The notes: generated by a model from the sequence alone, not told the origin. Positions 17,990 to 27,589 are shown, counted from the first letter of the stretch. The stretch: DNA of 48,175 nt from Osedax symbiont Rs1 (GCA_000416275.1 ASZJ01000052.1:4678-52852), one strand, 5' to 3'. Numbers and translations are program-made.

Positions 17990-19054
17990 TTACAGCTTGA
18001 GAAAAAATTTTAGCTCATTTACCATACTTTGCATCTGTAGCTCAGTGCCAATGCTAATCCTTAAATAGTGGCTTATTTTGTCTTTAGTGAAATGACGGAC
18101 TATAATTTTTTTATCTCTTAGATGCTGCATTATTTTAAGCGCGTCTTCTGTATTGTGTCTAGCAAATATAAAATTAGTCTTTGACGGAATAACACTGAAA
18201 CCAAGGGCTAGAAGCTGTTGGTTAGTCCACTCTCTAGTTAGAATGATTTTCTGCAGTGTCTCTTGGAAATAAGCATCATCTTCAATAGCTACAATAGCGG
18301 CAGCTTGCGCTAGCATGTCTAGAGGGTATGAGTTGAAGCTGTTTTTGACTCTATCTAAAGCTGCAATTAAATTATTGTGGCCGATTGCGTAGCCGATACG
18401 TAGCCCGGCAAGTGCTCGGGACTTTGAAAAAGTTTGAACTACGAGGCAATTATCATATTTTTTGGTTAATTTGACGGCAGATTGCGCACCAAAATCAACA
18501 TAAGCTTCATCAATAATCACCAGAGATTCAGTGTTTTTCTGAAGCAGGTTTTCTATTTCACTTAATGTTATTGCTTTTCCCGTTGGTGCGTTAGGGTTGG
18601 CAAAAATAATCCCCCCATTATTTATATTATAATCACTTAGATTTATTGAAAATTTGTCATCGATTGGTATTTCTTTAGCAGTAATATTGTATAAATTACA
18701 GTATACGGAATAAAAACTGTAACTTATATCCGGCATTAGAATAGGCGTTGATTGGCGAAAAAAGGCCATGAAAGCATGTGCTAAAACTTCATCAGAGCCA
18801 TTTCCAATAAAGATGTTCTTACTATCAACTTGGTGGTGTTCGGCTAAAGCTTTATTTAACGCCGAACTTTCAGGGTCTGGATAGCGGCGAAGATCATCAA
18901 TATTAAAAGTGCTTAATAGTGCTTGTATTTTTGGGGAGGGTGGGTAGGGGTTTTCATTGGTATTGAGTTTGATTAAATCATTAATTTTTGGTTGTTCCCC
19001 AGGTGTATAAGGGACCAGGTTTAAAAGCTCTTTACTCCAAAATTTTTGGTTCAC
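17990..19054 (-). CDS. hisC: Histidinol-phosphate aminotransferase
   Basis: PLP aminotransferase that converts imidazole acetol-phosphate to histidinol phosphate in histidine synthesis. With GTG at 19054 it has 354 aa (E. coli 356) and begins MNQKFWSKELLNLVPYTPGEQP, matching the family N-terminus. A TTG 54 bases upstream would add 18 residues with no homology. Conserved parts are KLNTNENP, RYPDPES, FIGNGSDEV, FANPNAPTG, the DEAYVDF segment and the PLP lysine in TFSKSRALAGLRIGY. No other his gene is nearby, so this is a stand-alone copy and could serve a related substrate. Confidence 0.93.
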   Translation of the reverse strand: MNQKFWSKELLNLVPYTPGEQPKINDLIKLNTNENPYPPSPKIQALLSTFNIDDLRRYPDPESSALNKALAEHHQVDSKNIFIGNGSDEVLAHAFMAFFRQSTPILMPDISYSFYSVYCNLYNITAKEIPIDDKFSINLSDYNINNGGIIFANPNAPTGKAITLSEIENLLQKNTESLVIIDEAYVDFGAQSAVKLTKKYDNCLVVQTFSKSRALAGLRIGYAIGHNNLIAALDRVKNSFNSYPLDMLAQAAAIVAIEDDAYFQETLQKIILTREWTNQQLLALGFSVIPSKTNFIFARHNTEDALKIMQHLRDKKIIVRHFTKDKISHYLRISIGTELQMQSMVNELKFFLKL

Positions 19055-19371
19055 TGTATTGCTTATCCTGTAGGGAAGAAGATTTTTGGGGTTTGCAAAG
19101 CATAGCAATTTTTGTGAGATCTAGGTAGTTTCGTCACATCTACAGATGCCTATAGTGAAGGTCTCTGTTGATGATAAAAATAAATACAGCACAATAAGTC
19201 TCCTTTACGAGAGAGCTAGTTAGATCTGTTGCAATAAGAGAGCTATAAATGTTGAAGACGCTAAGAATTAGACAACAGTAGTAGAAACTAAACTCTAGCA
19301 GCAAAGTCGAATATTGATTGATAAAAAATAATAGCGACATCTAAAGATATTGCTATCGAGTAATATTTAGC

Positions 19372-20457
19372 TTAGTAGTATTTCGGTACGACCTTCATAA
19401 ATATTTCAACCCACTGCTCGCTAAACTCGATACCGGCTTTTTGATTTATCTCTAAAAGTGCGCGCATCAGAGGTCTTCTATGCAGTGTAACACTGGTGTG
19501 TCCATGAGTGATGGCTTCAAATGTATGAACTATTGATATTATCTTTGCTCCAGGGCTTATGTCAATGCCTTGAAGACCATTAGGATAACCGCTGCCGTCG
19601 ACGAGTTCTTGATGATGCATCAAGTTTTGTCCTGCTAAATGAGAGCCGAATATGGAGCGCATCAGTTGCGATGATGTTTTTACGTGTTGACGTACTAATG
19701 TTTTTTGTTTTTCATTCAGCTTATCTTGTTTATTTAGCAGATCGGTCGGTAGAAAAGCCATTGCTACATCGTGAATAAATAGAGATGCAGCCAGGTTAAC
19801 AACATCTACAGGACTACCTGCTGCAGCATTCATTGATAATGCCAGTTGGCCTATTCTGTCTGTGCGACCCTCCCAAAACCCGGTTCTTGCTTCAGTACTT
19901 TTAGCGAGTTGATATAAAAAATTTAATTCTTGATTGTCGTGAGAAAATTCTTCTAGCCAGTTACGTTTGATTTTGAAAGGTTGTGAGGTGCTGGGATCTA
20001 TCAAGGCAATAATTTTTAATAGTATATCTGAAGTTTTTTCAGGTTGAGCTGTAGATAGCTCCTGTAATCCATTCTCTATGGCATAGTATAATGTTTGGTT
20101 GTACTCTACCTGTTGATTTTCTTTAAATTGCTCCATAAAGTTTTTAGCTTTATCCATCAATAATAAAGTTAAATCACCGGCTTTGTTGGAAAAAGGAATA
20201 TCCCCTTTGCGTACCATGTCTAGAATCGTTTCTAATTCTTGGAGGATGGTGACCATTGGTTCAAAACTTAGCAGGCTAGTATTAGCTTTGACGGTATGAA
20301 CGGTACGAAACAGATCATTTAGTAAAACACTGTCTTTTGGGGTGTGTTCTAAGTCGACTATGCGAGCTTCGCAAATAGTATATTGTTCTATAAACTCATC
20401 GTAGGCTTCAGCAAATATTTCATTGTCTATAGGCTCGTCTAGATAAAAGGTAGTCAT
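19372..20457 (-). CDS. Hpt-HD-GYP protein
   Basis: About 361 aa from the ATG at 20457, which has a GAGAG/AAGGA site; an in-frame GTG at 20490 is less likely. The N-terminal Hpt domain (about 10-110) has the phosphorylatable His54 in FRTVHTVKAN. The C-terminal HD-GYP-type domain (about 190-361) shows IHDVAMAF (His229, Asp230), the HHQ pair near 281, and DGSGYPNGLQG with GYP at 290-292. In canonical HD-GYP enzymes the first motif reads HDIGK; here it is HDVAM, so the Gly-Lys is lost, though the metal-binding residues appear kept. It may degrade cyclic di-GMP or only bind it. The combination links a phosphorelay to cyclic-di-GMP signalling. Confidence 0.85.
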   Translation of the reverse strand: MTTFYLDEPIDNEIFAEAYDEFIEQYTICEARIVDLEHTPKDSVLLNDLFRTVHTVKANTSLLSFEPMVTILQELETILDMVRKGDIPFSNKAGDLTLLLMDKAKNFMEQFKENQQVEYNQTLYYAIENGLQELSTAQPEKTSDILLKIIALIDPSTSQPFKIKRNWLEEFSHDNQELNFLYQLAKSTEARTGFWEGRTDRIGQLALSMNAAAGSPVDVVNLAASLFIHDVAMAFLPTDLLNKQDKLNEKQKTLVRQHVKTSSQLMRSIFGSHLAGQNLMHHQELVDGSGYPNGLQGIDISPGAKIISIVHTFEAITHGHTSVTLHRRPLMRALLEINQKAGIEFSEQWVEIFMKVVPKYY

Positions 20458-20524
20458 TCTCTCAATCCTTAATTCATTGAAGCTTATCACTAATATTTTA
20501 AAAATTCATTATAGTACAATTATA

Positions 20525-21097
20525 TTATAACTCTGCTTTTATCAAGCAATATATTCTAAATCCATAAATCATGATCGTTACGCTCAGCAGATCAAAGACA
20601 ATATTTATAAATGTGAGTATTGAATCTGTGTCAATAAAGTTATTGAGGACGGCGATAAGTACTGATTTTAGAACAAATATAACCGCTACTATAATAGCGA
20701 TCCCTCGAAAAATTAGCCACACATAGTTTTGGGTTATATGCCAGCTTTGCTTGAGGCTGGTAAGCACCTTGTCTTTTTCAACCACGCAGATATAGTCGGC
20801 CACTGAGAGTCTTATCGCAATATAGAGTCCAGGGATGATAAAGGCCATTAAACCAAAGAAGATACATCCACTGGAGAGTAAAAAAACTAGGAATAGTTTT
20901 GGCCAAAGTTGAATGCTGGCTACTATTGCCTGTCCAGGGGTGAAAGCGGGTCCATTAACAGTGGATTGCATATAGACAATCGTGGCTCCCCAATAGATGG
21001 GCATGATTAGTAAATTCAAGGCAGACATTAATAGTAATGAATCAGCTAAGCGGCTTGGATTTTCATTGACCGCAGATAAATCAATTTGCGAAAACAT
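20525..21097 (-). CDS. YciC-like integral membrane protein
   Basis: A 190-aa inner-membrane protein with about five hydrophobic segments. It contains the IPGLYIAIRLS segment followed by SLKQSWHIT, a pattern seen in YciC (UPF0259) and in membrane domains of glycerophosphodiester phosphodiesterase-like proteins. Function unknown. It lies 67 bp upstream of the Hpt-HD-GYP gene on the same strand, so the two may be co-transcribed. Confidence 0.7.
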   Translation of the reverse strand: MFSQIDLSAVNENPSRLADSLLLMSALNLLIMPIYWGATIVYMQSTVNGPAFTPGQAIVASIQLWPKLFLVFLLSSGCIFFGLMAFIIPGLYIAIRLSVADYICVVEKDKVLTSLKQSWHITQNYVWLIFRGIAIIVAVIFVLKSVLIAVLNNFIDTDSILTFINIVFDLLSVTIMIYGFRIYCLIKAEL

Positions 21098-21655
21098 AAT
21101 ATTGAAAATAATTAAGAAAGGCAGATTGATTGCAGCTAAGGCGCTAAAGTTTTGACCGAAAAAAGAACAGGCTTTGGCGTAAGTATTCGAAAGTCATAGG
21201 TAATAAAATCACTGTATATTTAGTCATACACATTGTAGCAGCTGCGATTGGTTTGGCGAAGTCGATATCGGCGATATAGTGACAATTTTTATCTTTGTGA
21301 TTAATTAGATTATCTATTTAATAGAGTTGTTTATAGAGTATTTGTCGATTTTAGGGCGCATTTTTCCGATGTTTTTTTGGCGATTTAACACCGCTGGAAA
21401 CACTGGTGCGCTCTCTACAAGCTGCAGCGTTGCAGTAGGGATTAATCTGTAAGTGAAAATTGGTTAGTTTAACCTGAATCAGTGACTGCACCACATAGCG
21501 TAATTTATTGACTCTACAGCGGTTAGAAAAACACCCACTGAACCTATGGGTTTTATTCAAGTCACGGATTCAGGTTTAAATTATTGGATGATATATTCGG
21601 GGCTGGTAAGATATACTCCGCCAGCATTTACCTCCCCTTCATTTAAAGAGTATAT
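21098..21655. other. Intergenic region with family A element
   Basis: No gene is visible in 558 bp. It holds the family A element 21473-21574. The short frame read through that element on the minus strand is an artefact of the repeat. The divergent promoters of the membrane protein and the methyltransferase lie here. Confidence 0.45.
21473..21574. repeat. Family A MITE-like element, short complete copy
   Basis: The left end CCTGAATCAGTGACT is matched by the right end AGTCACGGATTCAGG (read here with the first A outside the match: CAAGTCACGG...). It is flanked by a perfect 5-bp direct repeat TTTAA (21468-21472 and 21575-21579). Inside are the conserved blocks CACCACATAGCG and GCGGTTAGAAAAA. 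Non-coding. Confidence 0.8.
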
Positions 21656-22591
21656 ATGAGTCCAATACCGCTAAACCAAGATCGACTTAACACATGGATA
21701 GACAGTCAGTTAACCGCTGCTTTAGCGGTATCTCCCCTGGAAGTGAGGAGGTTATTTCACGGTAGAAGTGGGACGCTTGAGGGGTATCAGCAAGTGGTTG
21801 TAGATTGGCTGGCTAATGTTGCGGTAATTCGATTGTACAAGGATATCGAGGCAGATAAACTCGATGCTCTGGTTGAATTTCTATCGGTAAAGCCCGAGGT
21901 TAAAGGGGTGTTGATTCAACAGCGGGGCCGGCAGCGGGAGACTAAATTCAGAATTGCCTACGGCGAAGTTGCAGAAACACTGTTGGTAGAAGAGTCGGGA
22001 TTAGTTTTTCAGATAGCGCCACTTCAGCATCAAAATTTTGGCTTGTTTTTGGATATGCGCAACGGTCGGCACTGGTTAAAGCAGCAGGCTAAAAATGCCA
22101 AAGTACTTAATTTGTTCGCCTATACCTGTGCTTTTTCAGTGGCGGCGGTGAGTGGCGGAGCTAAATTAGTGGTCAATGTTGATTTAAGTAAACGCGCTTT
22201 ATCAACAGGCAGAATAAACCATCAGTTAAACACACATGCTAAAAGCGCGACCCAATTTATGCCTTACGATATGCTCAAATCTTGGTCGAGAATTAAAAAA
22301 CCAGGGCCTTATGACATAGTGGTGATCGACCCTCCTAGTTTTCAACCCGGCTCGTTTATTGCGCAAAAAGATTATATAAAAGTACTGAGAAGGCTGGATG
22401 AGTTGACGAGTCCTAAAGCAAAAGTGATGATTTGCCACAATGACCCCTCGCAAACGAGTGAGTTTGTACGCCAGCTTATGCAGCAGGCTTGCAGCGCTTT
22501 TAAGTTTCAAGAGCGTCTAGCTGTGCCGCAAGATTTTGCGGAAGCCGACGCCGAAAAAAGTCTTAAGGTACTCATTTACCAAAAAACCTAG
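21656..22591 (+). CDS. RlmI/RlmK-type SAM-dependent methyltransferase
   Basis: A class I methyltransferase of 311 aa, similar to the catalytic part of RlmI and RlmK rRNA methylases. It has NLFAYTCAFSVAA (SAM-binding motif I), NVDLSKRAL (motif II) and VIDPPSF (motif IV), the last being the signature of this group. An N-terminal PUA-like RNA-binding domain as in RlmI is absent, so the substrate, rRNA or other, is open. It is convergent with the thiamine operon. Confidence 0.85.
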   Translation: MSPIPLNQDRLNTWIDSQLTAALAVSPLEVRRLFHGRSGTLEGYQQVVVDWLANVAVIRLYKDIEADKLDALVEFLSVKPEVKGVLIQQRGRQRETKFRIAYGEVAETLLVEESGLVFQIAPLQHQNFGLFLDMRNGRHWLKQQAKNAKVLNLFAYTCAFSVAAVSGGAKLVVNVDLSKRALSTGRINHQLNTHAKSATQFMPYDMLKSWSRIKKPGPYDIVVIDPPSFQPGSFIAQKDYIKVLRRLDELTSPKAKVMICHNDPSQTSEFVRQLMQQACSAFKFQERLAVPQDFAEADAEKSLKVLIYQKT

Positions 22592-22644
22592 CTGTTTTAA
22601 ATCAAGCCGGTACGCGGGGCTCTATTGCGACTATCGAGGCCGCT

Positions 22645-24096
22645 TTACTTGCGGCATTGAGTTTGCTGCTTGTCACTTAATAGCTGTGTGGCCAGTTTAT
22701 AGTCATGAGCCCGGGTGATCGCAGTAACTACCGCGATCGAGCCGACACCTGATTTCAGCACTTCATCGATATTTTCTAATTTAATGCCGCCAATAGCGAC
22801 AATTGGGAAATGCGTAGCGAGTGTTCGACACCAACGTTTTAAATTATTTAAGCCAATTAAAATTGCCGGTTTAGTGGTGGTTGGGTAAACCGTTCCCATG
22901 GCAATATAGCTGGGGCAGATCGCTAGTGCTCTGAGCCATTCATACTCACTGTGGGTACTTACCCCCAGTCGCAGTCCCGCTTGTGCGATGGCCGTTAAGT
23001 CGGTCTCCTCTAAGTCTTCTTGGCCTAAATGCACACCATAGCAGCGGTGTTTGATAGCCAGTTGCCAGTGATCATTTATAAATAATTTGGCTTGATATTG
23101 CTCTCCTAGTGCCGCAGCTTGTTCGATGAGAGGGTCTAGTTGGCTAACAGGAGTGTCTTTAATACGCAGCTGAATGATGGGTACTCCGAGCTTGAGTAGC
23201 TTATCAAGCCACTCAATGCTGTCTACCACAGGATAAAGACCGAGAGACAAAGTGTTAGTCGACTTAAATTTTAGCGGTTGCTGATGATCAAAGAGCGTGT
23301 TCAGTGTCGGGTAATGAGCTAGGTCAGAGGGCCAAGAGAAATTGTTAAAGCTCATAAAATTGGGTTGCTGAAGTGATTTATCAAGATCCGGTGCTGGCTG
23401 CTGGTCGATAAAAGCCAGTGCGAGAACTAATGCATCGCAGCTCCGTTTGCCCTGTAACATAAACAGGGTTATGACTGCGGATAAGTGATCCGTTGCACAA
23501 TGTTGTGATTGGCTGCTATTTGCCCAACAAAACTTTCCAAGACGATTCTGCTCTATGTACCAGCCAATCGCTGCTGCACTGTCGCTGATAAATAGTCCTT
23601 TAGCGATAGACTGGGAAAAAGATTGTTTGGCAGCCGCTCTCGATAGGTTAGCTAGAGATATCTCTAGATTATGACCGACTAAAAATGAATATACTTGGAT
23701 GTTGCAAATCAGTAAATCAGTTAATGCGCATAGTTTTAGTAAGTTTTCTTTATATAGAGAACTTGATTGGCTATCCGCTAGCCATGCGCTGGAAAAATTT
23801 AACTCACAGATTAGGTATGTTTCCGGCTCCATTTGCTCGGTGAATGCGGCTATTTGAGTGGCGAAATTGCTCTGCAGATCCTGATCGAATAGCGATAATC
23901 TAACAATGGTTGGTGCGCCTGATGGCCGGTTTTGTGCTGCCCGGCAATGATCATTTTTCAACAAAAAGGTGTCGAGTAGCGCTTTGATTGCCAGGCGTTC
24001 ACTGCCTTTTGCAGAGTGGCTGTTTAAGCTTCGCAGGTCTCCATAACGTATCCCCTGCGTGCTTTGGTTGACTATAGCTAATGCTGCTGTTTTCAT
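22645..24096 (-). CDS. thiE: Thiamine-phosphate synthase with degenerate ThiD-like N-terminus
   Basis: A 483-aa fusion. The C-terminal half (about 280-475) is a full Thi[43 protein letters not shown] and AIGGI are all in place. It joins HMP-pyrophosphate to the thiazole phosphate, giving thiamine phosphate. The N-terminal half resembles HMP-phosphate kinase (ThiD) but is degenerate: the GTGCTLS segment that holds the catalytic Cys reads ATDHLS here, and the N-terminal nucleotide loop is not recognisable. It is likely catalytically dead and structural or regulatory (inference), so another ThiD should exist in the genome. The start overlaps the thiG stop by 4 bases. Confidence 0.9.
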   Translation of the reverse strand: MKTAALAIVNQSTQGIRYGDLRSLNSHSAKGSERLAIKALLDTFLLKNDHCRAAQNRPSGAPTIVRLSLFDQDLQSNFATQIAAFTEQMEPETYLICELNFSSAWLADSQSSSLYKENLLKLCALTDLLICNIQVYSFLVGHNLEISLANLSRAAAKQSFSQSIAKGLFISDSAAAIGWYIEQNRLGKFCWANSSQSQHCATDHLSAVITLFMLQGKRSCDALVLALAFIDQQPAPDLDKSLQQPNFMSFNNFSWPSDLAHYPTLNTLFDHQQPLKFKSTNTLSLGLYPVVDSIEWLDKLLKLGVPIIQLRIKDTPVSQLDPLIEQAAALGEQYQAKLFINDHWQLAIKHRCYGVHLGQEDLEETDLTAIAQAGLRLGVSTHSEYEWLRALAICPSYIAMGTVYPTTTKPAILIGLNNLKRWCRTLATHFPIVAIGGIKLENIDEVLKSGVGSIAVVTAITRAHDYKLATQLLSDKQQTQCRK

Positions 24097-24914
24097 TGGT
24101 TAGACCCTTGATGTTGCTGCCAAAAGGGTTGGCCTAGCACTGGCGTGCTCGGTGATGCTGTTTGCCTGCGTTGCATTAGTCCCGCCAAGTAACCGTTGCG
24201 TCCTGCAGTAATTGCCTGGGAGAAGGCGCGCGCCATCAATACTGGATTGTCGGCTTTTGCCACAGCGGTGTTGAGTAAAACAGCATCGTAGCCCATCTCT
24301 AGTGCAGCTGCTGCTTGAGAGGGAGATCCAATCCCTGCATCAATGATCAAGGGGATATCGCTAATGCGCTCGCGGAGGCTGTTTAAATGATATTTATTCA
24401 GCAGGCCCTGACCAGTGCCAATCGGAGCTCCCCAAGGCATCAGCGCCTGGCAGCCCGCATCTTGTAATCGCAGGCAAAGCACTAAGTCATCTGTACAGTA
24501 GGGCAGTACTTTGAAGCCGCGTTTGATCAGTTCAGTGGCGGCAATCACCAATTCAAAAGGATCGGGTTGTAAGTTGTAATCATCGCCAATTACTTCCAGT
24601 TTTATCCAGGGAGTGGAAAAAAGTTCTCTGGACATTTCAGCGAGGTTGATCGCCTCTTTTGCCGATCGACATCCCGCAGTATTGGGCAATAGTTTGCATC
24701 CGGTCTCTTTGATCATCTGCCAAAAAGCATCCCCATCGTTTTGCTGGGGATTTTGGCGGCGTAAACTTAAGGTGATAAATTCAGAACCAGAGGCTTTGAT
24801 GGCATCGCACATCTCGACAGGAGAGCGATATAGAGCCGTTCCGAGTAGAAAACGACTGCTAAACTGCTCGTCATATAAAGTCAGTAAATCATCTTTGCTG
24901 GCATTGCTATTCAC
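24093..24914 (-). CDS. thiG: Thiazole synthase
   Basis: Builds the thiazole ring of thiamine from dehydroglycine, 1-deoxyxylulose 5-phosphate and ThiS-thiocarboxylate. At 273 aa it is slightly longer than the usual 255-260. Family motifs are PNTAGCRSA, the active-site Lys in [30 protein letters not shown] and [11 protein letters not shown]. It starts with GTG at 24914, overlapping the thiS stop by one base (TAGTG), which gives tight translational coupling. Confidence 0.96.
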   Translation of the reverse strand: MNSNASKDDLLTLYDEQFSSRFLLGTALYRSPVEMCDAIKASGSEFITLSLRRQNPQQNDGDAFWQMIKETGCKLLPNTAGCRSAKEAINLAEMSRELFSTPWIKLEVIGDDYNLQPDPFELVIAATELIKRGFKVLPYCTDDLVLCLRLQDAGCQALMPWGAPIGTGQGLLNKYHLNSLRERISDIPLIIDAGIGSPSQAAAALEMGYDAVLLNTAVAKADNPVLMARAFSQAITAGRNGYLAGLMQRRQTASPSTPVLGQPFWQQHQGSNQ

Positions 24915-25117
24915 TAGCCGCCTCCTATAGGTTTGACGATGTCTATTTGATCCGCAACCTGTAACGCGGTGTTTGTGTATGCGCTTTTAGGGACAAATTC
25001 GCCATTGATTGCGACCGCGATGGTTTGCTCTGCAAAGCCTGCGATATCGATTATCTGACTGAGGGTGCAGTTGCTCTCTACCTCGAAACTATTATTATTC
25101 AACAAAACACTAAACAC
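24914..25117 (-). CDS. thiS: Sulfur carrier protein ThiS
   Basis: A 67-aa ubiquitin-like protein ending in Gly-Gly (PIGGG), whose C-terminal thiocarboxylate donates sulfur to ThiG. It starts with GTG at 25117, 7 bases after AGGAG, and overlaps the end of thiO by 8 bases. No ThiF adenylyltransferase is in the window, so activation must depend on a gene elsewhere. Confidence 0.95.
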   Translation of the reverse strand: MFSVLLNNNSFEVESNCTLSQIIDIAGFAEQTIAVAINGEFVPKSAYTNTALQVADQIDIVKPIGGG

Positions 25118-26228
25118 TGTTGGGCTCCTGAAAAGCGAAAAGAGAAGGGTAGTGGCGACATTGATCGCCTTGTAACCAGCAGATAACGCTCTCGATAATG
25201 GCGGGTGCCACTAAATAGCCGTGGCGAAACAAGCCATTGATGGATATATGTTGTCCGCTGACTAACACTTGCGGGTTGTTATCGGGGAGCGCGGGGCGCA
25301 AATTAGTGTTCTGCTCAATAATACGCGCCTCGGCAAAAGCTGGATTGATGCTGTACATGGCACTGCATAGCTCTAACATAGACTGCACTGAGACAGCAGA
25401 AGTGTCTTCGCTCTCGATTTGGGTGGCGCCAATCACGAATTCCTGATTGGGCTTAGGGACTAGATATAACTGATAGCGTGGATGCATTAAGCGCACCGGG
25501 CGAGAAATGCTGATCTCAGGGCAGTGAATTCTGAGCACTTCTCCTCTGACTCCTCTAAGCTTAGGTAGTTGCTCTTTGGCGCCCAAGCCGCGACAGTCAA
25601 ATACCCAATCGTAGCTCTGTGTTTGCCAGGGACTGATAACTCGATTGTTTTTAATTGAAACTACGCTGTTATCAAATACTGCAACTCCTAAGCTAAGGCA
25701 TTGATTTAACAGTGCAGACATCAATTGTCTATTGTCAATATGCGCCTCTTCCTCAAGCAGTAAACCCGCTGCAAAGCCATTGCCAAGATTGGGTTCAAGC
25801 TGTTTGATCTGAGCGGTGTCTAAAATTTGATATTTAGCGGCGCACTGTTCAGCTAACTGTTTCACTCTACGTTCGAAGTGCGTGAGTTCGGCTATATCTT
25901 GTGGATGGCTAATAATCAGACTGCCTAATTGTCGATAGTCAACGCTCTCACCGTTAAGTGATAATTGGCGGATGATATCAGGCCACAACGCTAGTGACGT
26001 TTTACCCAAATAATAAGTGTTTAGATCTGCTTCCAGCGCCTCTGATATAGGCGCTATCATCCCCGCTGCGGTGAAAGCGGCAGCAGTCAGCTGGCTAGCT
26101 GTTTTGTTAGTTGTTAATGAGTTTGCTTCATATAAGGAGACTTTATAATTCAATTTAGCCAGTCGGTAGGCTAATAATCTGCCAACTAAACCTGCACCAA
26201 CAATCGCAATGTTAGAAGAAATAGACAT
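25110..26228 (-). CDS. thiO: Glycine oxidase ThiO
   Basis: FAD enzyme of 372 aa that oxidises glycine to dehydroglycine for ThiG, the aerobic alternative to ThiH. The FAD-binding motif AIVGAGLVGRLLA is at the N-terminus (about 8-20). The DCRGLG segment in the middle and SGQHISINGLFRHGYLVAPA near the C-terminus are typical of the DAO family. It is the first gene of the thiO-thiS-thiG-thiDE operon and is preceded by a TPP riboswitch. The ATG sits 4 bases after a terminator-like T-run, with no obvious strong Shine-Dalgarno sequence. Confidence 0.95.
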   Translation of the reverse strand: MSISSNIAIVGAGLVGRLLAYRLAKLNYKVSLYEANSLTTNKTASQLTAAAFTAAGMIAPISEALEADLNTYYLGKTSLALWPDIIRQLSLNGESVDYRQLGSLIISHPQDIAELTHFERRVKQLAEQCAAKYQILDTAQIKQLEPNLGNGFAAGLLLEEEAHIDNRQLMSALLNQCLSLGVAVFDNSVVSIKNNRVISPWQTQSYDWVFDCRGLGAKEQLPKLRGVRGEVLRIHCPEISISRPVRLMHPRYQLYLVPKPNQEFVIGATQIESEDTSAVSVQSMLELCSAMYSINPAFAEARIIEQNTNLRPALPDNNPQVLVSGQHISINGLFRHGYLVAPAIIESVICWLQGDQCRHYPSLFAFQEPNSV

Positions 26229-26232
26229 GCCG

Positions 26233-26262
26233 AAAAAATCCCATTAGGAGAGAGTAAATGGG
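26233..26262 (-). terminator. Terminator of the TPP riboswitch expression platform
   Basis: On the minus strand CCCATT, an 11-base loop and AATGGG form a stem followed by ATTTTTTC. It ends just 4 bases before the thiO start. In the TPP-bound state the hairpin would stop transcription; an alternative pairing should break it when thiamine is scarce (inference). Confidence 0.65.
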
Positions 26263-26325
26263 GCAAGCAGCGAACAGTGGCAATCGCTAAGCTCCTATCG
26301 AGCCGCAAATCTACTATTTGCATTA

Positions 26326-26443
26326 CTTGTTCCCTACGCAGGTGTAAACCTGATCAGGTTCAACGGGACATGGCACAGCCAATCTCAGCCTTGGTCTACT
26401 TAATTCTAGCTAGCTGCATTAAGCGACGGGGCGCCCCGACAAG
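26326..26443 (-). promoter_or_regulatory. TPP (thiamine pyrophosphate) riboswitch
   Basis: The minus-strand leader of thiO carries the conserved THI-box parts in order: GGGGCGCCC, GGCTGAGA, GAACCTGATCAGG and GCGTAGGGAA. The outer stem P1 can pair CTTGT with ACAAG. Binding of TPP is known to reduce expression of the downstream operon. The sequence between it and thiO carries a terminator hairpin. Confidence 0.96.
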
Positions 26444-26489
26444 ATCAGAGGCAAGTCTAGTGGCAAGGTTAATAACAGGCAAGGATAAA

Positions 26490-27212
26490 TTACTGTTTAT
26501 TTAACGCGGCCACTTCTGTGTCCAGTTCGGCTATTTTATCGATCATTAGTTGTCGGCAGTGGCTCGCTAGTTGCTTGGCGTCACCGGCGGTGTAATTGTC
26601 GGTGGGAATCGGTGCTAAAGCTTCGACAATGACATAGCCATTATTCCATTTACCTAAACGGAAGTGGCTAGTGGTACTTAATACAACGGGTACAATTGGC
26701 ACTCCTGCCTGGATAGCTGTATTGAAAGCGCCCATTTTGAACGGCAGTAAGCCTTTACCACGACTGCGGGTCCCCTCGGGAAACATCCAGATAGAAAGTT
26801 GGTCGGTGGTGATTCGCTCGGTTACTTGAGCAATAGTGCCTCTGGCGCTGTTCTTGTTGTTGCGGTCAATTAAAATGTTTCCCGACAACCAGTATAGCTG
26901 TCCAAAAAAAGGCAGCCATTTAATACTCTTTTTTCCGAGGCTAACTGTGCCTTCGCCAACCGCTGAAGAAATCGTAAATAAATCATAGCTATTTTGATGA
27001 TTACCAATAAAAACTTGTGGTGTGTAGTTGCTGTTTTTGGGAACGCGGGTAATCAGCTTAATGCCGGCGACAGGGGCTAAGTTGCTCAGCCAGTGTGCGA
27101 CAACTTTGGTGTTGTTTCGATGAAAAGGTCGGAGCAGGCAAAATAAACAGCCAAAAATACATACTAGAATAAAAAGCGGGAAAAGAATTAAAAAACGAAG
27201 CACTGCAATCAT
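26490..27212 (-). CDS. plsC: 1-acyl-sn-glycerol-3-phosphate acyltransferase
   Basis: Membrane enzyme that adds the second acyl chain to lysophosphatidic acid. The catalytic NHQNSYD (HxxxxD, residues 71-77) and the glycerophosphate-binding FPEGTRSRG (from 144) are present. A hydrophobic N-terminus (about 4-27) anchors it. The ATG at 27212 (240 aa; E. coli 245) matches the family N-terminus better than an upstream TTG at 27233, and has AGGTA before it. It lies on the same strand as bfd, 149 bp downstream. Confidence 0.94.
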   Translation of the reverse strand: MIAVLRFLILFPLFILVCIFGCLFCLLRPFHRNNTKVVAHWLSNLAPVAGIKLITRVPKNSNYTPQVFIGNHQNSYDLFTISSAVGEGTVSLGKKSIKWLPFFGQLYWLSGNILIDRNNKNSARGTIAQVTERITTDQLSIWMFPEGTRSRGKGLLPFKMGAFNTAIQAGVPIVPVVLSTTSHFRLGKWNNGYVIVEALAPIPTDNYTAGDAKQLASHCRQLMIDKIAELDTEVAALNKQ

Positions 27213-27361
27213 GGCTATTACCTGTATTAACAAGGCGCAAATAGTAGCCTGAATGTCGAGTCATTGGATAGTGGTTTAAGTCATCGAAGAAAAAAATATG
27301 TAAACAATGGTGTTTTTATGAATGGCGATCAACAAACGGCCAGTGATGTCGCGTAAAAATT

Positions 27362-27538
27362 TTATATCGCTATCGATCTAATCTGATTTTTGATAATTTT
27401 TTTTGCTGCACAGGCGCACTTCCCGCATTGATCTGCAATGCAAATATCTTTGTTTAAATCACGCAGTGATCGAGCGCCACGATCAACTCTAGCTTTTATT
27501 TGTCCGTCAGTGACGGCGTTACAAATACAAATATACAT
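27362..27538 (-). CDS. bfd: Bacterioferritin-associated ferredoxin
   Basis: A 58-aa [2Fe-2S] protein, read directly from the sequence. It begins MYICICNAVTDGQI and has the four cysteines in the Bfd arrangement: C4, C6, then C38 and C41 (DQCGKCAC). Bfd donates electrons to bacterioferritin haem so that stored iron can leave as Fe2+. It is divergent from the two bfr genes, sharing a 237-bp control region that has two Fur-like boxes. This fits expression of bfd under iron starvation. Confidence 0.95.
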   Translation of the reverse strand: MYICICNAVTDGQIKARVDRGARSLRDLNKDICIADQCGKCACAAKKIIKNQIRSIAI

Positions 27539-27589
27539 GAAATCAATACTAACCTGATGGATGAAACAACTAATGATCTACATCTAAAT

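Noticed and set aside
19140-19340. Hydrophobic 66-codon minus-strand frame between hisC and the Hpt-HD-GYP gene
   Set aside because: AT-rich, no ribosome binding site, no recognisable features; it is most likely a chance frame.
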